A DNA stretch of 40,483 nt from Streptomyces tailanensis (GCF_008386495.1 NZ_VTHJ01000015.1:1-40483); one strand, 5' to 3'. Counted from the stretch's first letter, positions 1 through 10,642 are shown. The notes: generated by a model from the sequence alone, not told the origin. Translations and numbers: made by a program.

Positions 1-250
1 GGAACGGACGCTTCCTTTGTACTCACCCGAGCATCTTCTCGGGCTTTCCTCCGGGCGCTTCCCTTCGGCCTTGCGTTTCCGACTCTATCAGATCGTTTTC
101 CGGTCCGATTTCCTCGGTGCCTTCCAGGTTTCCACTTTCGCGTTTCCCTTTCCGGCGGCTCCAACTTTATCAGAAGTTCTGAGTCGGAATTTCCGCCCGG
201 CTCGGGTGGCTCCTGACGCTCGGTGGCACCGGGTTCCCCCCTGGGCGGAG
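1..250 (-). promoter_or_regulatory. Probable rRNA operon promoter/leader region (16S gene beyond the left edge)
   Basis: No convincing gene lies here. Read on the minus strand, the stretch resembles, from memory, the region ahead of 16S rRNA in Streptomyces: an A/G-rich leader with 'GAAGGGAAGCGCCCGGAGG' and 'GAGTACAAAGGAAGCGTCC'. Two near-identical 14-mers, CCGACTCTATCAGA (79-92) and CCAACTTTATCAGA (161-174) on the plus strand, lie 82 bp apart. On the minus strand they give TAGAGT and TAAAGT, which look like -10 boxes of tandem promoters. No good -35 box was seen for either. Composition is much less GC-biased at third positions than the flanking genes, and the apparent 79-residue plus-strand reading frame here does not look like protein. 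The identification depends on recall of other Streptomyces leaders. Confidence 0.65.
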
Positions 251-263
251 CCGTAAACGTACT

Positions 264-303
264 GGAGCGGGGCGCCCCGATGCAAATCGAGGAGCCCCGC
301 TCC
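264..303 (-). terminator. Hairpin terminator after rnj
   Basis: Perfect 10-bp arms GGAGCGGGGC (264-273) and GCCCCGCTCC (294-303) flank a 20-nt loop, about 20 bp past the rnj stop. There is no T-run, as usual for Streptomyces. It would separate rnj transcription from the rRNA leader that follows on the same strand. Confidence 0.7.
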
Positions 304-324
304 GGAACGGGCGCTGACGAAGGG

Positions 325-2010
325 TCAGACCTCAACCACCACAGGCAGGATCATCGGCCTGCGGCGATACGTGTCCGAGACCCACTTGCCGAGAGTGCGT
401 CGGATGAGTTGCTGCAGCTGGTGGGGTTCGACGACGCCGTCCTGCGCGGAACGCTCCAGGACTTCGGTGATCCTCGGGATGACGTCGCTGAAGGCGGAGT
501 CCTCGATGCCGGAGCCGCGGGCCTGGATGTGCGGGCCAGCGGTGATCTTGCCGGTGGAGGCGTCCATGACCATGAAGACCGAGATGATGCCCTCGTCGCC
601 GAGGATCTTCCGGTCCTTCAGGGCAGGCTCGCCTACGTCGCCCACGGAGAGGCCGTCGACGTACACGTAACCGGCCTGGACCTTGCCGGAGATCTTGGCC
701 TTGCCCTCGATGAGGTCGACGACCACGCCGTCCTCGGCGATGACGATGCGGTCGTGCGGGACTCCCGTCATGGCACCGAGCTCGGCGTTGGCGCGCAGGT
801 GCCGCCATTCGCCATGGACCGGCATCAGGTTCTTCGGGCGGCAGATGTTGTAGAAGTACAGCAGTTCGCCGGCCGAGGCGTGTCCGGAGACGTGGACCTT
901 GGCGTTGCCCTTGTGGACGACGTTGGCGCCCCAGCGGGTCAGACCGTTGATGACGCGGTAGACGGCGTTCTCGTTGCCGGGGATCAGCGACGAGGCCAGG
1001 ATCACCGTGTCGCCCTGGACGATGCGAATTTGGTGGTCGCGGTTGGCCATGCGGGACAGGGCCGCCATCGGTTCGCCCTGGGAGCCCGTGCAGACCAGGA
1101 CCACCTCGTGGTCCGGGAGGTCGTCGAGCGTCCTGACGTCGACCACCAGGCCCGGCGGGACCTTCAGGTAACCCAGGTCTCTCGCGATGCCCATGTTGCG
1201 GACCATCGAGCGGCCCACGAAGGCGACCCGGCGGCCGTACTCGTGGGCGGCGTCGAGGATCTGCTGGATGCGGTGGATGTGGCTGGCGAAGCTGGCCACG
1301 ATGATGCGCTTGCGGGCGCTGGCGAAGACCTGGCGCAGGACGTTGGAGATGTCGCGCTCGGGCGGAACGAACCCCGGGACCTCGGCATTCGTGGAGTCGG
1401 AGAGGAGGAGGTCGATCCCTTCCTCGCTCAACCGTGCGAACGCGTGTAGATCCGTCAGGCGGTTGTCCAGCGGGAGCTGGTCCATCTTGAAGTCGCCCGT
1501 GTGGACGACCATGCCCGCAGGGGTGCGGATGGCCACGGCCAGGGCGTCGGGGATGGAGTGGTTGACCGCGACGAATTCGCAGTTGAAGGGGCCGATGCGC
1601 TCGCGGTTCCCCTCCACCACCTCCAGGGTGTAGGGGCGGATGCGGTGCTCCTGGAGCTTGGCCTCGATGAAGGCGAGGGTCAGCTTGGAGCCGATCAGCG
1701 GGATGTCCGGCTTCTCGCGGAGCAGATATGGGACGGCGCCGATGTGGTCCTCGTGGCCGTGGGTGAGGACGATGCCCTCGATGTCGTCGAGGCGGTCCCG
1801 GATGGACGAGAAGTCCGGCAGGATCAGGTCGATTCCGGGCTGCTCCTCCTCGGGGAAGAGCACTCCGCAGTCGACGATCAGTAGACGGCCGCCGTACTCG
1901 AAGACGGTCATGTTGCGGCCGATCTCGCCGAGACCGCCGAGCGGGGTGACGCGCAGGCCGCCTTCGGGAAGGGGCGGCGGTGGGCCGAGTTCAGGATGCG
2001 GATGACTCAA
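325..2010 (-). CDS. rnj: Ribonuclease J
   Basis: Metallo-beta-lactamase/beta-CASP ribonuclease acting in mRNA decay and rRNA/5'-end processing in the cytoplasm. The zinc-binding HGHEDH motif is at residues 84-89. The N-terminal TPLGGLGEIGRNM block, the GDFKMDQ segment and the later GSQGEPMAAL and PVHGEWRHL blocks are typical of the family. The chosen TTG start (codon 2 Ser, then His-Pro-His) gives 561 residues, the length usual in Streptomyces, and has GAGGAG at about 8 nt spacing. An in-frame upstream extension to 2103 runs through a strong hairpin and looks untranslated. The gene lies about 150 bp after dapA on the same strand and reads toward the putative rRNA operon. Confidence 0.96.
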   Translation of the reverse strand: MSHPHPELGPPPPLPEGGLRVTPLGGLGEIGRNMTVFEYGGRLLIVDCGVLFPEEEQPGIDLILPDFSSIRDRLDDIEGIVLTHGHEDHIGAVPYLLREKPDIPLIGSKLTLAFIEAKLQEHRIRPYTLEVVEGNRERIGPFNCEFVAVNHSIPDALAVAIRTPAGMVVHTGDFKMDQLPLDNRLTDLHAFARLSEEGIDLLLSDSTNAEVPGFVPPERDISNVLRQVFASARKRIIVASFASHIHRIQQILDAAHEYGRRVAFVGRSMVRNMGIARDLGYLKVPPGLVVDVRTLDDLPDHEVVLVCTGSQGEPMAALSRMANRDHQIRIVQGDTVILASSLIPGNENAVYRVINGLTRWGANVVHKGNAKVHVSGHASAGELLYFYNICRPKNLMPVHGEWRHLRANAELGAMTGVPHDRIVIAEDGVVVDLIEGKAKISGKVQAGYVYVDGLSVGDVGEPALKDRKILGDEGIISVFMVMDASTGKITAGPHIQARGSGIEDSAFSDVIPRITEVLERSAQDGVVEPHQLQQLIRRTLGKWVSDTYRRRPMILPVVVEV

Positions 2011-2024
2011 AAGACTCTCCTCAC

Positions 2025-2063
2025 CACGCGCGCCACGTACCTCTGTGGCACGTGGCGCGCGTG
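2025..2063. promoter_or_regulatory. Strong hairpin between dapA and rnj, just before the rnj RBS
   Basis: Perfect 14-bp arms CACGCGCGCCACGT (2025-2038) and ACGTGGCGCGCGTG (2050-2063) enclose an 11-nt loop. On the minus strand the stem ends only a few bases before the GAGGAG ribosome binding site of rnj (2012-2020). It could terminate dapA transcripts, or act in the rnj 5' leader as a processing or translation-control element. The sequence alone cannot decide. Confidence 0.6.
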
Positions 2064-2161
2064 ACGTTCGTGCAAAAGCAGTTGTGGATGGGAATGCAGG
2101 CACCTTGGTCCTGCCTATTCAGTTGTGAAGTCAGGTGTGCCGCGCTGTGCGAAGTCCGGTG

Positions 2162-3061
2162 TTAGAGCTGTACCCCGCCGGCGGCAAGATCGATCTTGAG
2201 CTGGGCGGTCTCCTCGGGCGAAAGCTCGACCATGGGGGCGCGCAGCGGTCCGGCGGGCAGGCCCTGGAGGGCGAGCGCCGCCTTGGTGGTCATCACGCCC
2301 TGGGTGCGGAACATGCCGGTGAAGACCGGGAGCAGCTTCTGGTGGATCTCGGTGGCCTTCTGGACGTCACCGGAGACGTATGCCTCGACGAGGGCGTGCA
2401 GCTCGGGGGTGACGACGTGGCCGACGACCGAGACGAAGCCGACCGCGCCCACGGAGAGCAGCGGCAGGTTCAGCATGTCGTCGCCGGAGTACCAGGCGAG
2501 GCCGGAGCGGGCGATGGCCCAGCTGGCGCGGCCGAGGTCGCCCTTGGCGTCCTTGTTGGCGACGATGCGGGGGTGCTCGGCGAGGCGGACGATCGTCTCG
2601 GTGTCGATGGGGACGCCGCTGCGGCCGGGAATGTCGTAGAGCATGACCGGCAGTTCGGCCGCGTCGGCGACGGCCTTGAAGTGACGGTACAGGCCCTCCT
2701 GCGGGGGCTTGTTGTAGTACGGCGTGACGACGAGGAGGCCGTGGGCGCCGGTCTTCTCGGCGTCGCGGGCCAGCTCGATGCTGTGGTGGGTGTCGTTCGT
2801 GCCGACGCCGGCGATGATGTGGGCGCGGTCGCCGACGGCTTCGAGGACGGCTCGTACCAGGTCCGATTTCTCCGCGTCACTGGTGGTGGGGGACTCGCCC
2901 GTGGTGCCGTTGATGACGAGGCCGTCGTTGCCTGCGTCCACCAGATGGGTGGCGAGCCGCTGCGCGCCGTCGAGGTCGAGTGCGCCGTCCGCCGTGAAGG
3001 GCGTGACCATGGCGGTGAGGACCCGCCCGAAGGGGGTCTGCGGAGTCGAGGTCGGAGCCAT
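2162..3061 (-). CDS. dapA: 4-hydroxy-tetrahydrodipicolinate synthase
   Basis: Condenses pyruvate with aspartate semialdehyde, the first committed step of the diaminopimelate/lysine pathway that feeds peptidoglycan. Family marks are the GTTGESPT block (Thr54-Thr55), the catalytic Tyr143 in LYDIPGR and the Schiff-base Lys170 in VANKDAKGD. Length from ATG is 299 residues, normal for the family. An in-frame GTG three codons upstream (3070) would add Val-Leu-Pro with TTA as codon 2. The ribosome binding site (a GAGTAG-like stretch) is weak for the ATG and fits the GTG about as well, so the start is not settled; ATG is preferred because the conserved protein begins MAPTSTPQTP. A thyX-dapA hairpin lies upstream. 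Confidence 0.95.
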   Translation of the reverse strand: MAPTSTPQTPFGRVLTAMVTPFTADGALDLDGAQRLATHLVDAGNDGLVINGTTGESPTTSDAEKSDLVRAVLEAVGDRAHIIAGVGTNDTHHSIELARDAEKTGAHGLLVVTPYYNKPPQEGLYRHFKAVADAAELPVMLYDIPGRSGVPIDTETIVRLAEHPRIVANKDAKGDLGRASWAIARSGLAWYSGDDMLNLPLLSVGAVGFVSVVGHVVTPELHALVEAYVSGDVQKATEIHQKLLPVFTGMFRTQGVMTTKAALALQGLPAGPLRAPMVELSPEETAQLKIDLAAGGVQL

Positions 3062-3133
3062 GGGTAACACGCTACTCGTTGCTCAGGGCGCGGTCTGCCC
3101 GCGGGAGGCGGGAAAAGTCAGGACAAATGCGGA

Positions 3134-3173
3134 ACCCGGCACTGCCTGCTCGGGGGTTCAAGCAGTGCCGGGT
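3134..3173. terminator. Hairpin terminator between thyX and dapA
   Basis: Perfect 12-bp arms ACCCGGCACTGC (3134-3145) and GCAGTGCCGGGT (3162-3173) with a 16-nt loop lie about 100 bp past the thyX stop. It is symmetric, so it could work from either side, but the flanking genes are both on the minus strand. Confidence 0.65.
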
Positions 3174-3272
3174 CCGTTTGATCAGGCTAGATGAACTTCA
3201 CGAAATGCCGCAATACGGACACTTCACCCGGCTGACCCGTACATCTGTACCTGGCCGAAAGTCAGCGGCTCC

Positions 3273-4922
3273 TTACGGGGCAACCCGGCCGTTCGCGTTG
3301 AACGCGGCGTACGTGAGCGGCATGAGCTTCGCCCACTCCGCCTCCATCCTCTCGCCGACCATCTCGATCTCCCGCTGCGGGAAGGACGGCACCTTGGCGA
3401 GCTCGTGCTGGGTGCGCAGACCGAGGAAGTGCATCAGCGAGCGAGCGTTGCAGGTGGCGTACATCGACGAGAACAGCCCGACCGGGAGGACCGCGCGGGC
3501 TACCTCGCGGGCCACACCGGCGGCGAGCATCTCCTGATACGCCTCATACGCGTGGACGTACGAGTCCTCCATGACCCGGCCGACCAGCTCCTGCTGCGCC
3601 TGGGTGCCCTCGACGAAGACGTACTTGCCGGGGCGGCCCTCCTGGACGAGCTTGCGGGACTCGTCGGGGACGTAGAAGTGGGGCTGGAGTTCCCGATAGC
3701 GACCCGACTCCTCGTTGTACGAATTGTGTACGACAATCCCGTTGGCGAGGAAGTTGTGCCAGGGCCCCTCCACGGAGAGGTCGTACGTCATCTCCTCGCC
3801 GTCCTGCTCGATGGCGACGATCCGGTCCGGCACGGCTTTGGCGATCTTGCCGCCGCGCTGGTCCAGGGCCTGCTCTCCGGCGCTCTTGATCGCATGGCAG
3901 GGCTCACACGCGGGTGCGAGGTTCTTCTCGTCGAGGGCCTGGGTCAGGTCACCAGCGACCGGAACCACGTGGTCCAGGGCGAGTTCCGCACGGGGGAAGT
4001 CCTGGCCACAGAGGTGGCAGGTGTCGATCTCCTTGATCAGCCGCTCTCGCTGCATGGAGGTCCACACGCCGATGCCCCGACGGAGGCTCGGCGGGACAAG
4101 CGCCTGCGACGGGCGCGGGGCGGTGTCCGCCACCATCACCGAGTCCCCCACGGCCAGTTCCCCGGCCTTGCACCAGCCCTCGGGCGTGAACACCGCGTGA
4201 TCGACGGTGCAGCGGAGCGTTTTCCCGGACTCTGTGGTGATCTTGATGAGCGACTTGACGCCGGACTGAATGACGTCGACGATCCTGGCCCGCTGGGCGA
4301 GCAGTGTCTCCTCGTCATAGCAGCGCACATGGTTGCGGCGGACTGATTCGAGTTTGCGGAGACGGGTGCTGGGGTGCAGCTCCCGGAACTCGGTCACGGC
4401 GGACTCGGCTGCCTCGCGGCTCTCGTAGAGGCCGAGGTAGTGGTTCTGCTCGCCGCGCCGGACCTGGGCCATCCACTTTCCGGCCCGGCTGTGCCAGGTC
4501 ACGCCACCCGCGGAATGAGGGAGCCGGTCCTCGACGCCGAGGTGCCAGAGCTTGTACAGCTCCGCGATGGTGCGTCGACGGAGATTGCCGGCCTCGCTCT
4601 CCAGGGTGATCTCGGTGTCACCGGCGATGCACCAGCCCACCCGGTGCCGCATGAACTCGCGGAAGACGAAGATCGGGGCGCTGATGAAGAAGGTCATCGA
4701 GTTGTGCTCGAAGGGGCTGCCGTGCCGGTCGCGCATGAGGTAGTTGATGAGGCCCTTGGAGCGCTCGGGGTCCTTCTTGAGCTCGTCCAGGGACTGCTCG
4801 CCGGCGGTGGAGACGCGGGCGGCCCACAGGACGTCGGAGTCCGACGCGCTGTGCTTCACCAACTCGACGGTGACATCACTGCGGAAGCTGGGCTTGAGAT
4901 CGTCGGCGGGGGTGTCGGTCAC
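3273..4922 (-). CDS. thyX: Flavin-dependent thymidylate synthase ThyX, intein-containing precursor
   Basis: ThyX methylates dUMP to dTMP using methylene-tetrahydrofolate, FAD and NADPH. The 549-residue precursor holds two extein parts, residues 1-97 and 401-549, which join to a 246-residue enzyme, the usual Streptomyces size. The ThyX signature begins RHRVGW (residues 92-97), is broken by the intein, and resumes SYNEESGRYRELQP. Splicing is therefore needed for an active site. The GTG start at 4922 was chosen because it gives the conserved TDTPADD N-terminus; an ATG 21 nt upstream (4943) is possible. A -10-like TAGAGT lies at 4965-4970. The extein around the insertion is uninterrupted and well conserved, so the host gene looks functional. 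Confidence 0.95.
   Translation of the reverse strand: MTDTPADDLKPSFRSDVTVELVKHSASDSDVLWAARVSTAGEQSLDELKKDPERSKGLINYLMRDRHGSPFEHNSMTFFISAPIFVFREFMRHRVGWCIAGDTEITLESEAGNLRRRTIAELYKLWHLGVEDRLPHSAGGVTWHSRAGKWMAQVRRGEQNHYLGLYESREAAESAVTEFRELHPSTRLRKLESVRRNHVRCYDEETLLAQRARIVDVIQSGVKSLIKITTESGKTLRCTVDHAVFTPEGWCKAGELAVGDSVMVADTAPRPSQALVPPSLRRGIGVWTSMQRERLIKEIDTCHLCGQDFPRAELALDHVVPVAGDLTQALDEKNLAPACEPCHAIKSAGEQALDQRGGKIAKAVPDRIVAIEQDGEEMTYDLSVEGPWHNFLANGIVVHNSYNEESGRYRELQPHFYVPDESRKLVQEGRPGKYVFVEGTQAQQELVGRVMEDSYVHAYEAYQEMLAAGVAREVARAVLPVGLFSSMYATCNARSLMHFLGLRTQHELAKVPSFPQREIEMVGERMEAEWAKLMPLTYAAFNANGRVAP
3723..4631 (-). mobile_element. Intein in ThyX, with AP2-like and HNH endonuclease domains
   Basis: A 303-residue insert, residues 98-400 of the precursor. 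It starts Cys98 in CIAGDTEI (block A), has a TVDH block-B motif (239-242), and ends FLANGIVVHN with His399-Asn400 followed by Ser401 as the +1 nucleophile, so all class 1 splicing residues are present. Between the splicing blocks are two extra modules. Residues about 139-179 (GGVTWHSRAGKWMAQVRRG then YLGLYESREAAE) resemble an AP2/ERF DNA-binding domain as found in homing endonucleases. Residues about 302-343 (CxxC, DH at 317-318, Asn334, CEPCH) form a zinc-bound HNH nuclease. It is thus probably a full homing intein, not a mini-intein. Confidence 0.93.
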
Positions 4923-4964
4923 GGCTCGGAGGGTCCTTCCCATTGCTGCTCTCGGGCGGCGCCC

Positions 4965-4970
4965 ACTCTA
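4965..4970 (-). promoter_or_regulatory. Candidate -10 box of thyX
   Basis: TAGAGT on the minus strand, 42 nt before the GTG start. The best upstream partner is a weak CGGACA-like hexamer at 19-nt spacing. It is the only HrdB-like -10 seen in the 185-bp gap between thyX and the divergent gene at 5108. Confidence 0.35.
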
Positions 4971-5107
4971 CGACCCGGCACCGACAAGGTGTCCGGATGG
5001 ACCGGGTTGCACCCTCTTGTGCCCCCGTTGGCCCCCCGAAGGTGGTGAGTGGGCACCCGGGTCGGTAGCCTCACCCGGCGAAACCTGTGCGTGAGTGAGG
5101 ATCAGTC

Positions 5108-5662
5108 GTGCCCCTGCCCTTCCTGACCGCCGACCGCGCCTTCGACCAGGCGGTGGACGAGCCGTTGCCGTTCGAGGACCGTGACCGCTGGCGGCGTCCC
5201 TACCGGCCCGGGCCGTGGCGGGTGGGCGCTGCGGCGCTTCTGCTGCTGCTCGCCTCGTACGTGCTGGCGGCGGCGGTCATCATCGCGGTGGCGGGCACCC
5301 TGAATGCGGGCGCGGCCTGCTTCGGAGGGGCGCTGTTGGTCATCGCCTGCGCGCTGCGGCTGCTGCGGGTCGGTGTCTGGGTGAGCGCGCGGGGCGTACG
5401 CCAGGTGGGCTTCTTCAGGACGCGTACGGCGGCCTGGGAGCCGACCGTGTCGGTGCGTACCGTGCAGCAGCCGGTGCGGTGGCTCGGGCTGCCGCGCTCC
5501 GTGCAGGGGCAGGCGCTGCTCCTCGTCCGCAGGGACCGTGCGCAGGAGTATGTGACGCCGCTGATGACCACGCACAACGCCGACTTCCTGGCCCGTACGG
5601 AGGCCTTCGACCGGGCGGCCGACACGGTCGAGGCGTGGGCGGCGGAGTACGGGCGGGGCTGA
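5108..5662 (+). CDS. Two-helix membrane protein with PH-like domain, function unknown
   Basis: 184 residues. After a charged N-terminus come two hydrophobic helices, about residues 38-60 and 65-86, then a soluble tail starting WVSARGVRQVGFFRTRTAAWEPTVSVRTV that has the look of a bacterial PH-like domain. A membrane-anchored cytoplasmic domain is the likely layout. The GTG start has a good GTGAGGA ribosome binding site. The gene is divergent from thyX and convergent with the next gene, with a strong two-way terminator after it. No enzymatic motif was recognised. It has a counterpart at the same place in other Streptomyces as far as can be recalled. Confidence 0.85.
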   Translation: MPLPFLTADRAFDQAVDEPLPFEDRDRWRRPYRPGPWRVGAAALLLLLASYVLAAAVIIAVAGTLNAGAACFGGALLVIACALRLLRVGVWVSARGVRQVGFFRTRTAAWEPTVSVRTVQQPVRWLGLPRSVQGQALLLVRRDRAQEYVTPLMTTHNADFLARTEAFDRAADTVEAWAAEYGRG

Positions 5663-5676
5663 GCCGGGCGACGACA

Positions 5677-5714
5677 CGATGGGGCCGGTCCGCACGCGCG
5701 GGCCGGCCCCATCG
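5677..5714. terminator. Two-way terminator between convergent genes
   Basis: Arms CGATGGGGCCGG (5677-5688) and CCGGCCCCATCG (5703-5714), 12 bp, with a 14-nt loop, lie between the stops of the genes at 5662 (plus) and 5743 (minus). Confidence 0.75.
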
Positions 5715-5742
5715 TCGTACGGGCTGAGGGCGCTCGTACGGC

Positions 5743-6195
5743 TCAGGCCTGGACGGGCCTTCCCTCGTGGAGGGCGATGGCTCGCTGCATCGCCTTGCGG
5801 GCCCGGGGGGTGTCGCGGGCGTCGTGGTAGGCAATGGCGAGGCGGAACCAGGTGCGCCAGTCGTCGGGGGCGTCCTCGGTTTCCGCCTTGCGCCGCGCGA
5901 AGACCTCGTCGGCCGAGTCGCGGTCGATGCGGCCGCTGGGGGTGCGCTTCAACTCGTCGACGGGGAGGCCGCCTTCGGCGTCGAGTTCGGCGGCGAGCTG
6001 GTTGGCCTTGCGGACGAACTGGGTGTTCTTCCACAGGAACCAGACGCCGATCACCGGGAGCACGAGGACGGCGGCACCGAAGGCGATCGTGATCGGCGTA
6101 CCGGTCTCTATGAGCATGACCCCGCGGCTACCGACCAGGACGAAGTAGACGACCAGGACGGCTGCCGTGATGGCGTACGTGATCTTCGCGCGCAT
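5743..6195 (-). CDS. Small membrane protein with TPR-like tail
   Basis: 150 residues with two N-terminal hydrophobic helices, about residues 7-22 and 34-55, followed by a soluble tail. The tail has a single helix-turn-helix repeat of TPR type, WRTWFRLAIAYHDARDTPRA then RKAMQRAIALHEG. The start lies 5 bp after the dapB stop, so it is the last gene of the pnp-M16-dapB run and probably translationally coupled. It is probably a scaffold or interaction protein at the membrane; no catalytic motif was seen. Function unknown. Confidence 0.85.
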   Translation of the reverse strand: MRAKITYAITAAVLVVYFVLVGSRGVMLIETGTPITIAFGAAVLVLPVIGVWFLWKNTQFVRKANQLAAELDAEGGLPVDELKRTPSGRIDRDSADEVFARRKAETEDAPDDWRTWFRLAIAYHDARDTPRARKAMQRAIALHEGRPVQA

Positions 6196-6200
6196 GCTGG

Positions 6201-8352
<2,152 letters not shown>

Positions 8353-8356
<4 letters not shown>

Positions 8357-10575
8357 TTGTCGCCGTCGTCCTTCTGGTCGTCCGAGGAACCTTCCTCGCC
8401 CTCGATCACGGGGATCAGGGAGAGCTTGCCGCGGGAGTCGATCTCGGCGATCTCGACCTGGACCTTCTGGCCCACGCCGACGACGTCCTCGACGTTCTCC
8501 ACGCGCTTGCCGCCGGCGAGCTTGCGGATCTGCGAGATGTGCAGCAGACCGTCCTTGCCCGGGAGTAGCGACACGAACGCGCCGAAGGTCGTCGTCTTCA
8601 CGACGGTGCCCAGGTAGCGCTCGCCGACCTCCGGCATGGTCGGATTGGCGATGCCGTTGATCGTCGCGCGGGCGGCCTCGGCGGCCGGGCCGTCGGCGGC
8701 ACCGATGTAGATGGTGCCGTCGTCCTCGATCGTGATCTCGGCGCCGGTGTCCTCCTGGATCTGGTTGATCATCTTGCCCTTGGGGCCGATGACCTCGCCG
8801 ATCTTGTCCACGGGGATCTTGACGGTGATGATCCGCGGGGCGTTCGGGGACATCTCGTCCGGGGTGTCGATCGCTTCCATCATCACGTCGAGGATGTGGA
8901 GGCGTGCGTCACGGGCCTGCTTGAGGGCGGCGGCCAGGACGGAGGCCGGGATGCCGTCCAGCTTGGTGTCGAGCTGAAGGGCGGTCACGAACTCCTTGGT
9001 GCCGGCGACCTTGAAGTCCATGTCACCGAAGGCGTCCTCCGCACCGAGGATGTCGGTGAGGGCGACGTAGTGCGTCTCGCCGTTGATCTCCTGGGAGATC
9101 AGGCCCATGGCGATACCGGCGACGGGGGCCTTCAGCGGCACACCGGCGTTCAGCAGCGACATGGTGGAGGCGCAGACCGAGCCCATGGACGTCGAGCCGT
9201 TGGAGCCGAGGGCCTCGGACACCTGACGGATCGCGTAGGGGAACTCCTCGCGCGTCGGCAGGACCGGCACGATGGCGCGCTCGGCGAGAGCGCCATGGCC
9301 GATCTCGCGGCGCTTCGGGGAGCCGACGCGGCCGGTCTCGCCGACGGAGTACGGCGGGAAGTTGTAGTTGTGCATGTAGCGCTTGCGCGTCACCGGCGAC
9401 AGGGTGTCGAGCTGCTGCTCCATGCGGAGCATGTTGAGGGTGGTGACGCCCAGGATCTGGGTCTCGCCACGCTCGAACAGCGCGGAGCCGTGCACGCGCG
9501 GGATGGCCTCGACCTCGGCGGCGAGCGTACGGATGTCCGTGACGCCGCGGCCGTCGATGCGCTTCTTCTCCTTGATGACGCGCTCACGGACCAGGCTCTT
9601 GGTCAGCGAGCGGTACGCGGCGGAGATCTCCTTCTCGCGGCCCTCGAACTGGGGGATCAGCTTCTCGGCGGCGAGCGCCTTGACGCGGTCCAGCTCGGTC
9701 TCGCGCTCCTGCTTGCCCGCGATGGTGAGGGCCTGGGAGAGCTCGTCCTTGACGGCGGCGGTGAGCGCCTCCAGGACGTCGTCCTGGTAGTCGAGGAAGA
9801 CCGGGAACTCACCGGTCGGCTTGGCGGCCTTCGAGGCGAGGTCGGCCTGGGCCTTGCAGAGCACCTTGATGAAGGGCTTCGCGGCGTCCAGACCAGCGGC
9901 GACGACCTCCTCGGTCGGCGCCTCGGCGCCGCCCTGGACCAGCTGGATCGTCTTCTCGGTGGCCTCGGCCTCGACCATCATGATCGCGACGTCGCCGTCC
10001 TCCAGGACGCGGCCGGCGACGACCATGTCGAAGACGGCGGCCTCCAGCTCGGAGTGGGTCGGGAAGGCCACCCACTGGCCGTTGATCAGCGCGACGCGGA
10101 CGCCGCCGATCGGGCCGGAGAAGGGCAGACCGGCCAGCTGCGTGGACGCGGACGCGGCGTTGATCGCGACGACGTCGTACAGGTGGTCGGGGTTGAGCGC
10201 CATGATCGTGGCGACGACCTGGATCTCGTTGCGCAGGCCCTTCTTGAAGGACGGGCGCAGCGGGCGGTCGATGAGGCGGCAGGTGAGGATGGCGTCCTCG
10301 GAGGGACGGCCCTCACGGCGGAAGAAGCTGCCGGGGATCTTGCCGGCGGCGTACATCCGCTCCTCGACGTCCACCGTCAGGGGGAAGAAGTCGAGCTGGT
10401 CCTTGGGGTTCTTGGAGGCGGTGGTGGCCGACAGCACCATGGTGTCGTCGTCCAGGTAGGCCACGGCGGAGCCGGCGGCCTGGCGGGCCAGGCGGCCCGT
10501 CTCGAAGCGGATGGTGCGGGTGCCGAAGGAGCCGTTGTCAATGACGGCCTCGGCGTAGTGGGTCTCGTTCTCCAC
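8353..10575 (-). CDS. pnp: Polynucleotide phosphorylase / guanosine pentaphosphate synthetase
   Basis: 3'-5' phosphorolytic exoribonuclease that in Streptomyces also adds 3' tails and has been linked to (p)ppGpp synthesis. 740 residues with the full family layout: first RNase PH domain, helical linker, second RNase PH domain (block [20 protein letters not shown]), KH domain ([21 protein letters not shown] region, near residue 600) and S1 domain ([21 protein letters not shown]), ending in an acidic tail. GTG start with GGAGAAAA upstream. It lies about 400 bp after rpsO, separated by a terminator and a long hairpin (10643-10750), the arrangement in which RNase III processing and a separate pnp promoter are known in Streptomyces. 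Confidence 0.97.
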
Positions 10576-10642
10576 TAGCGTTTTCTCCGTTACGTATCGT
10601 CTTTTGTCCCTGGGCCTGCCCGTGTGGCAGGGGGACGGTGGC

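Noticed and set aside
223..1449. Long plus-strand open frame opposite rnj
   Set aside because: Composition is that of an antisense frame of high-GC coding DNA (Val/Asp/Ala/Arg/His-rich) with no domain; RNase J on the other strand is certain.
5102..6034. 310-residue minus-strand frame
   Set aside because: Spans two convergent genes and their terminator with Arg/Pro-rich shadow composition.
8896..10578. 560-residue plus-strand open frame opposite pnp
   Set aside because: Antisense shadow rich in Gly, Asp, Leu and Val; pnp on the minus strand is canonical throughout.
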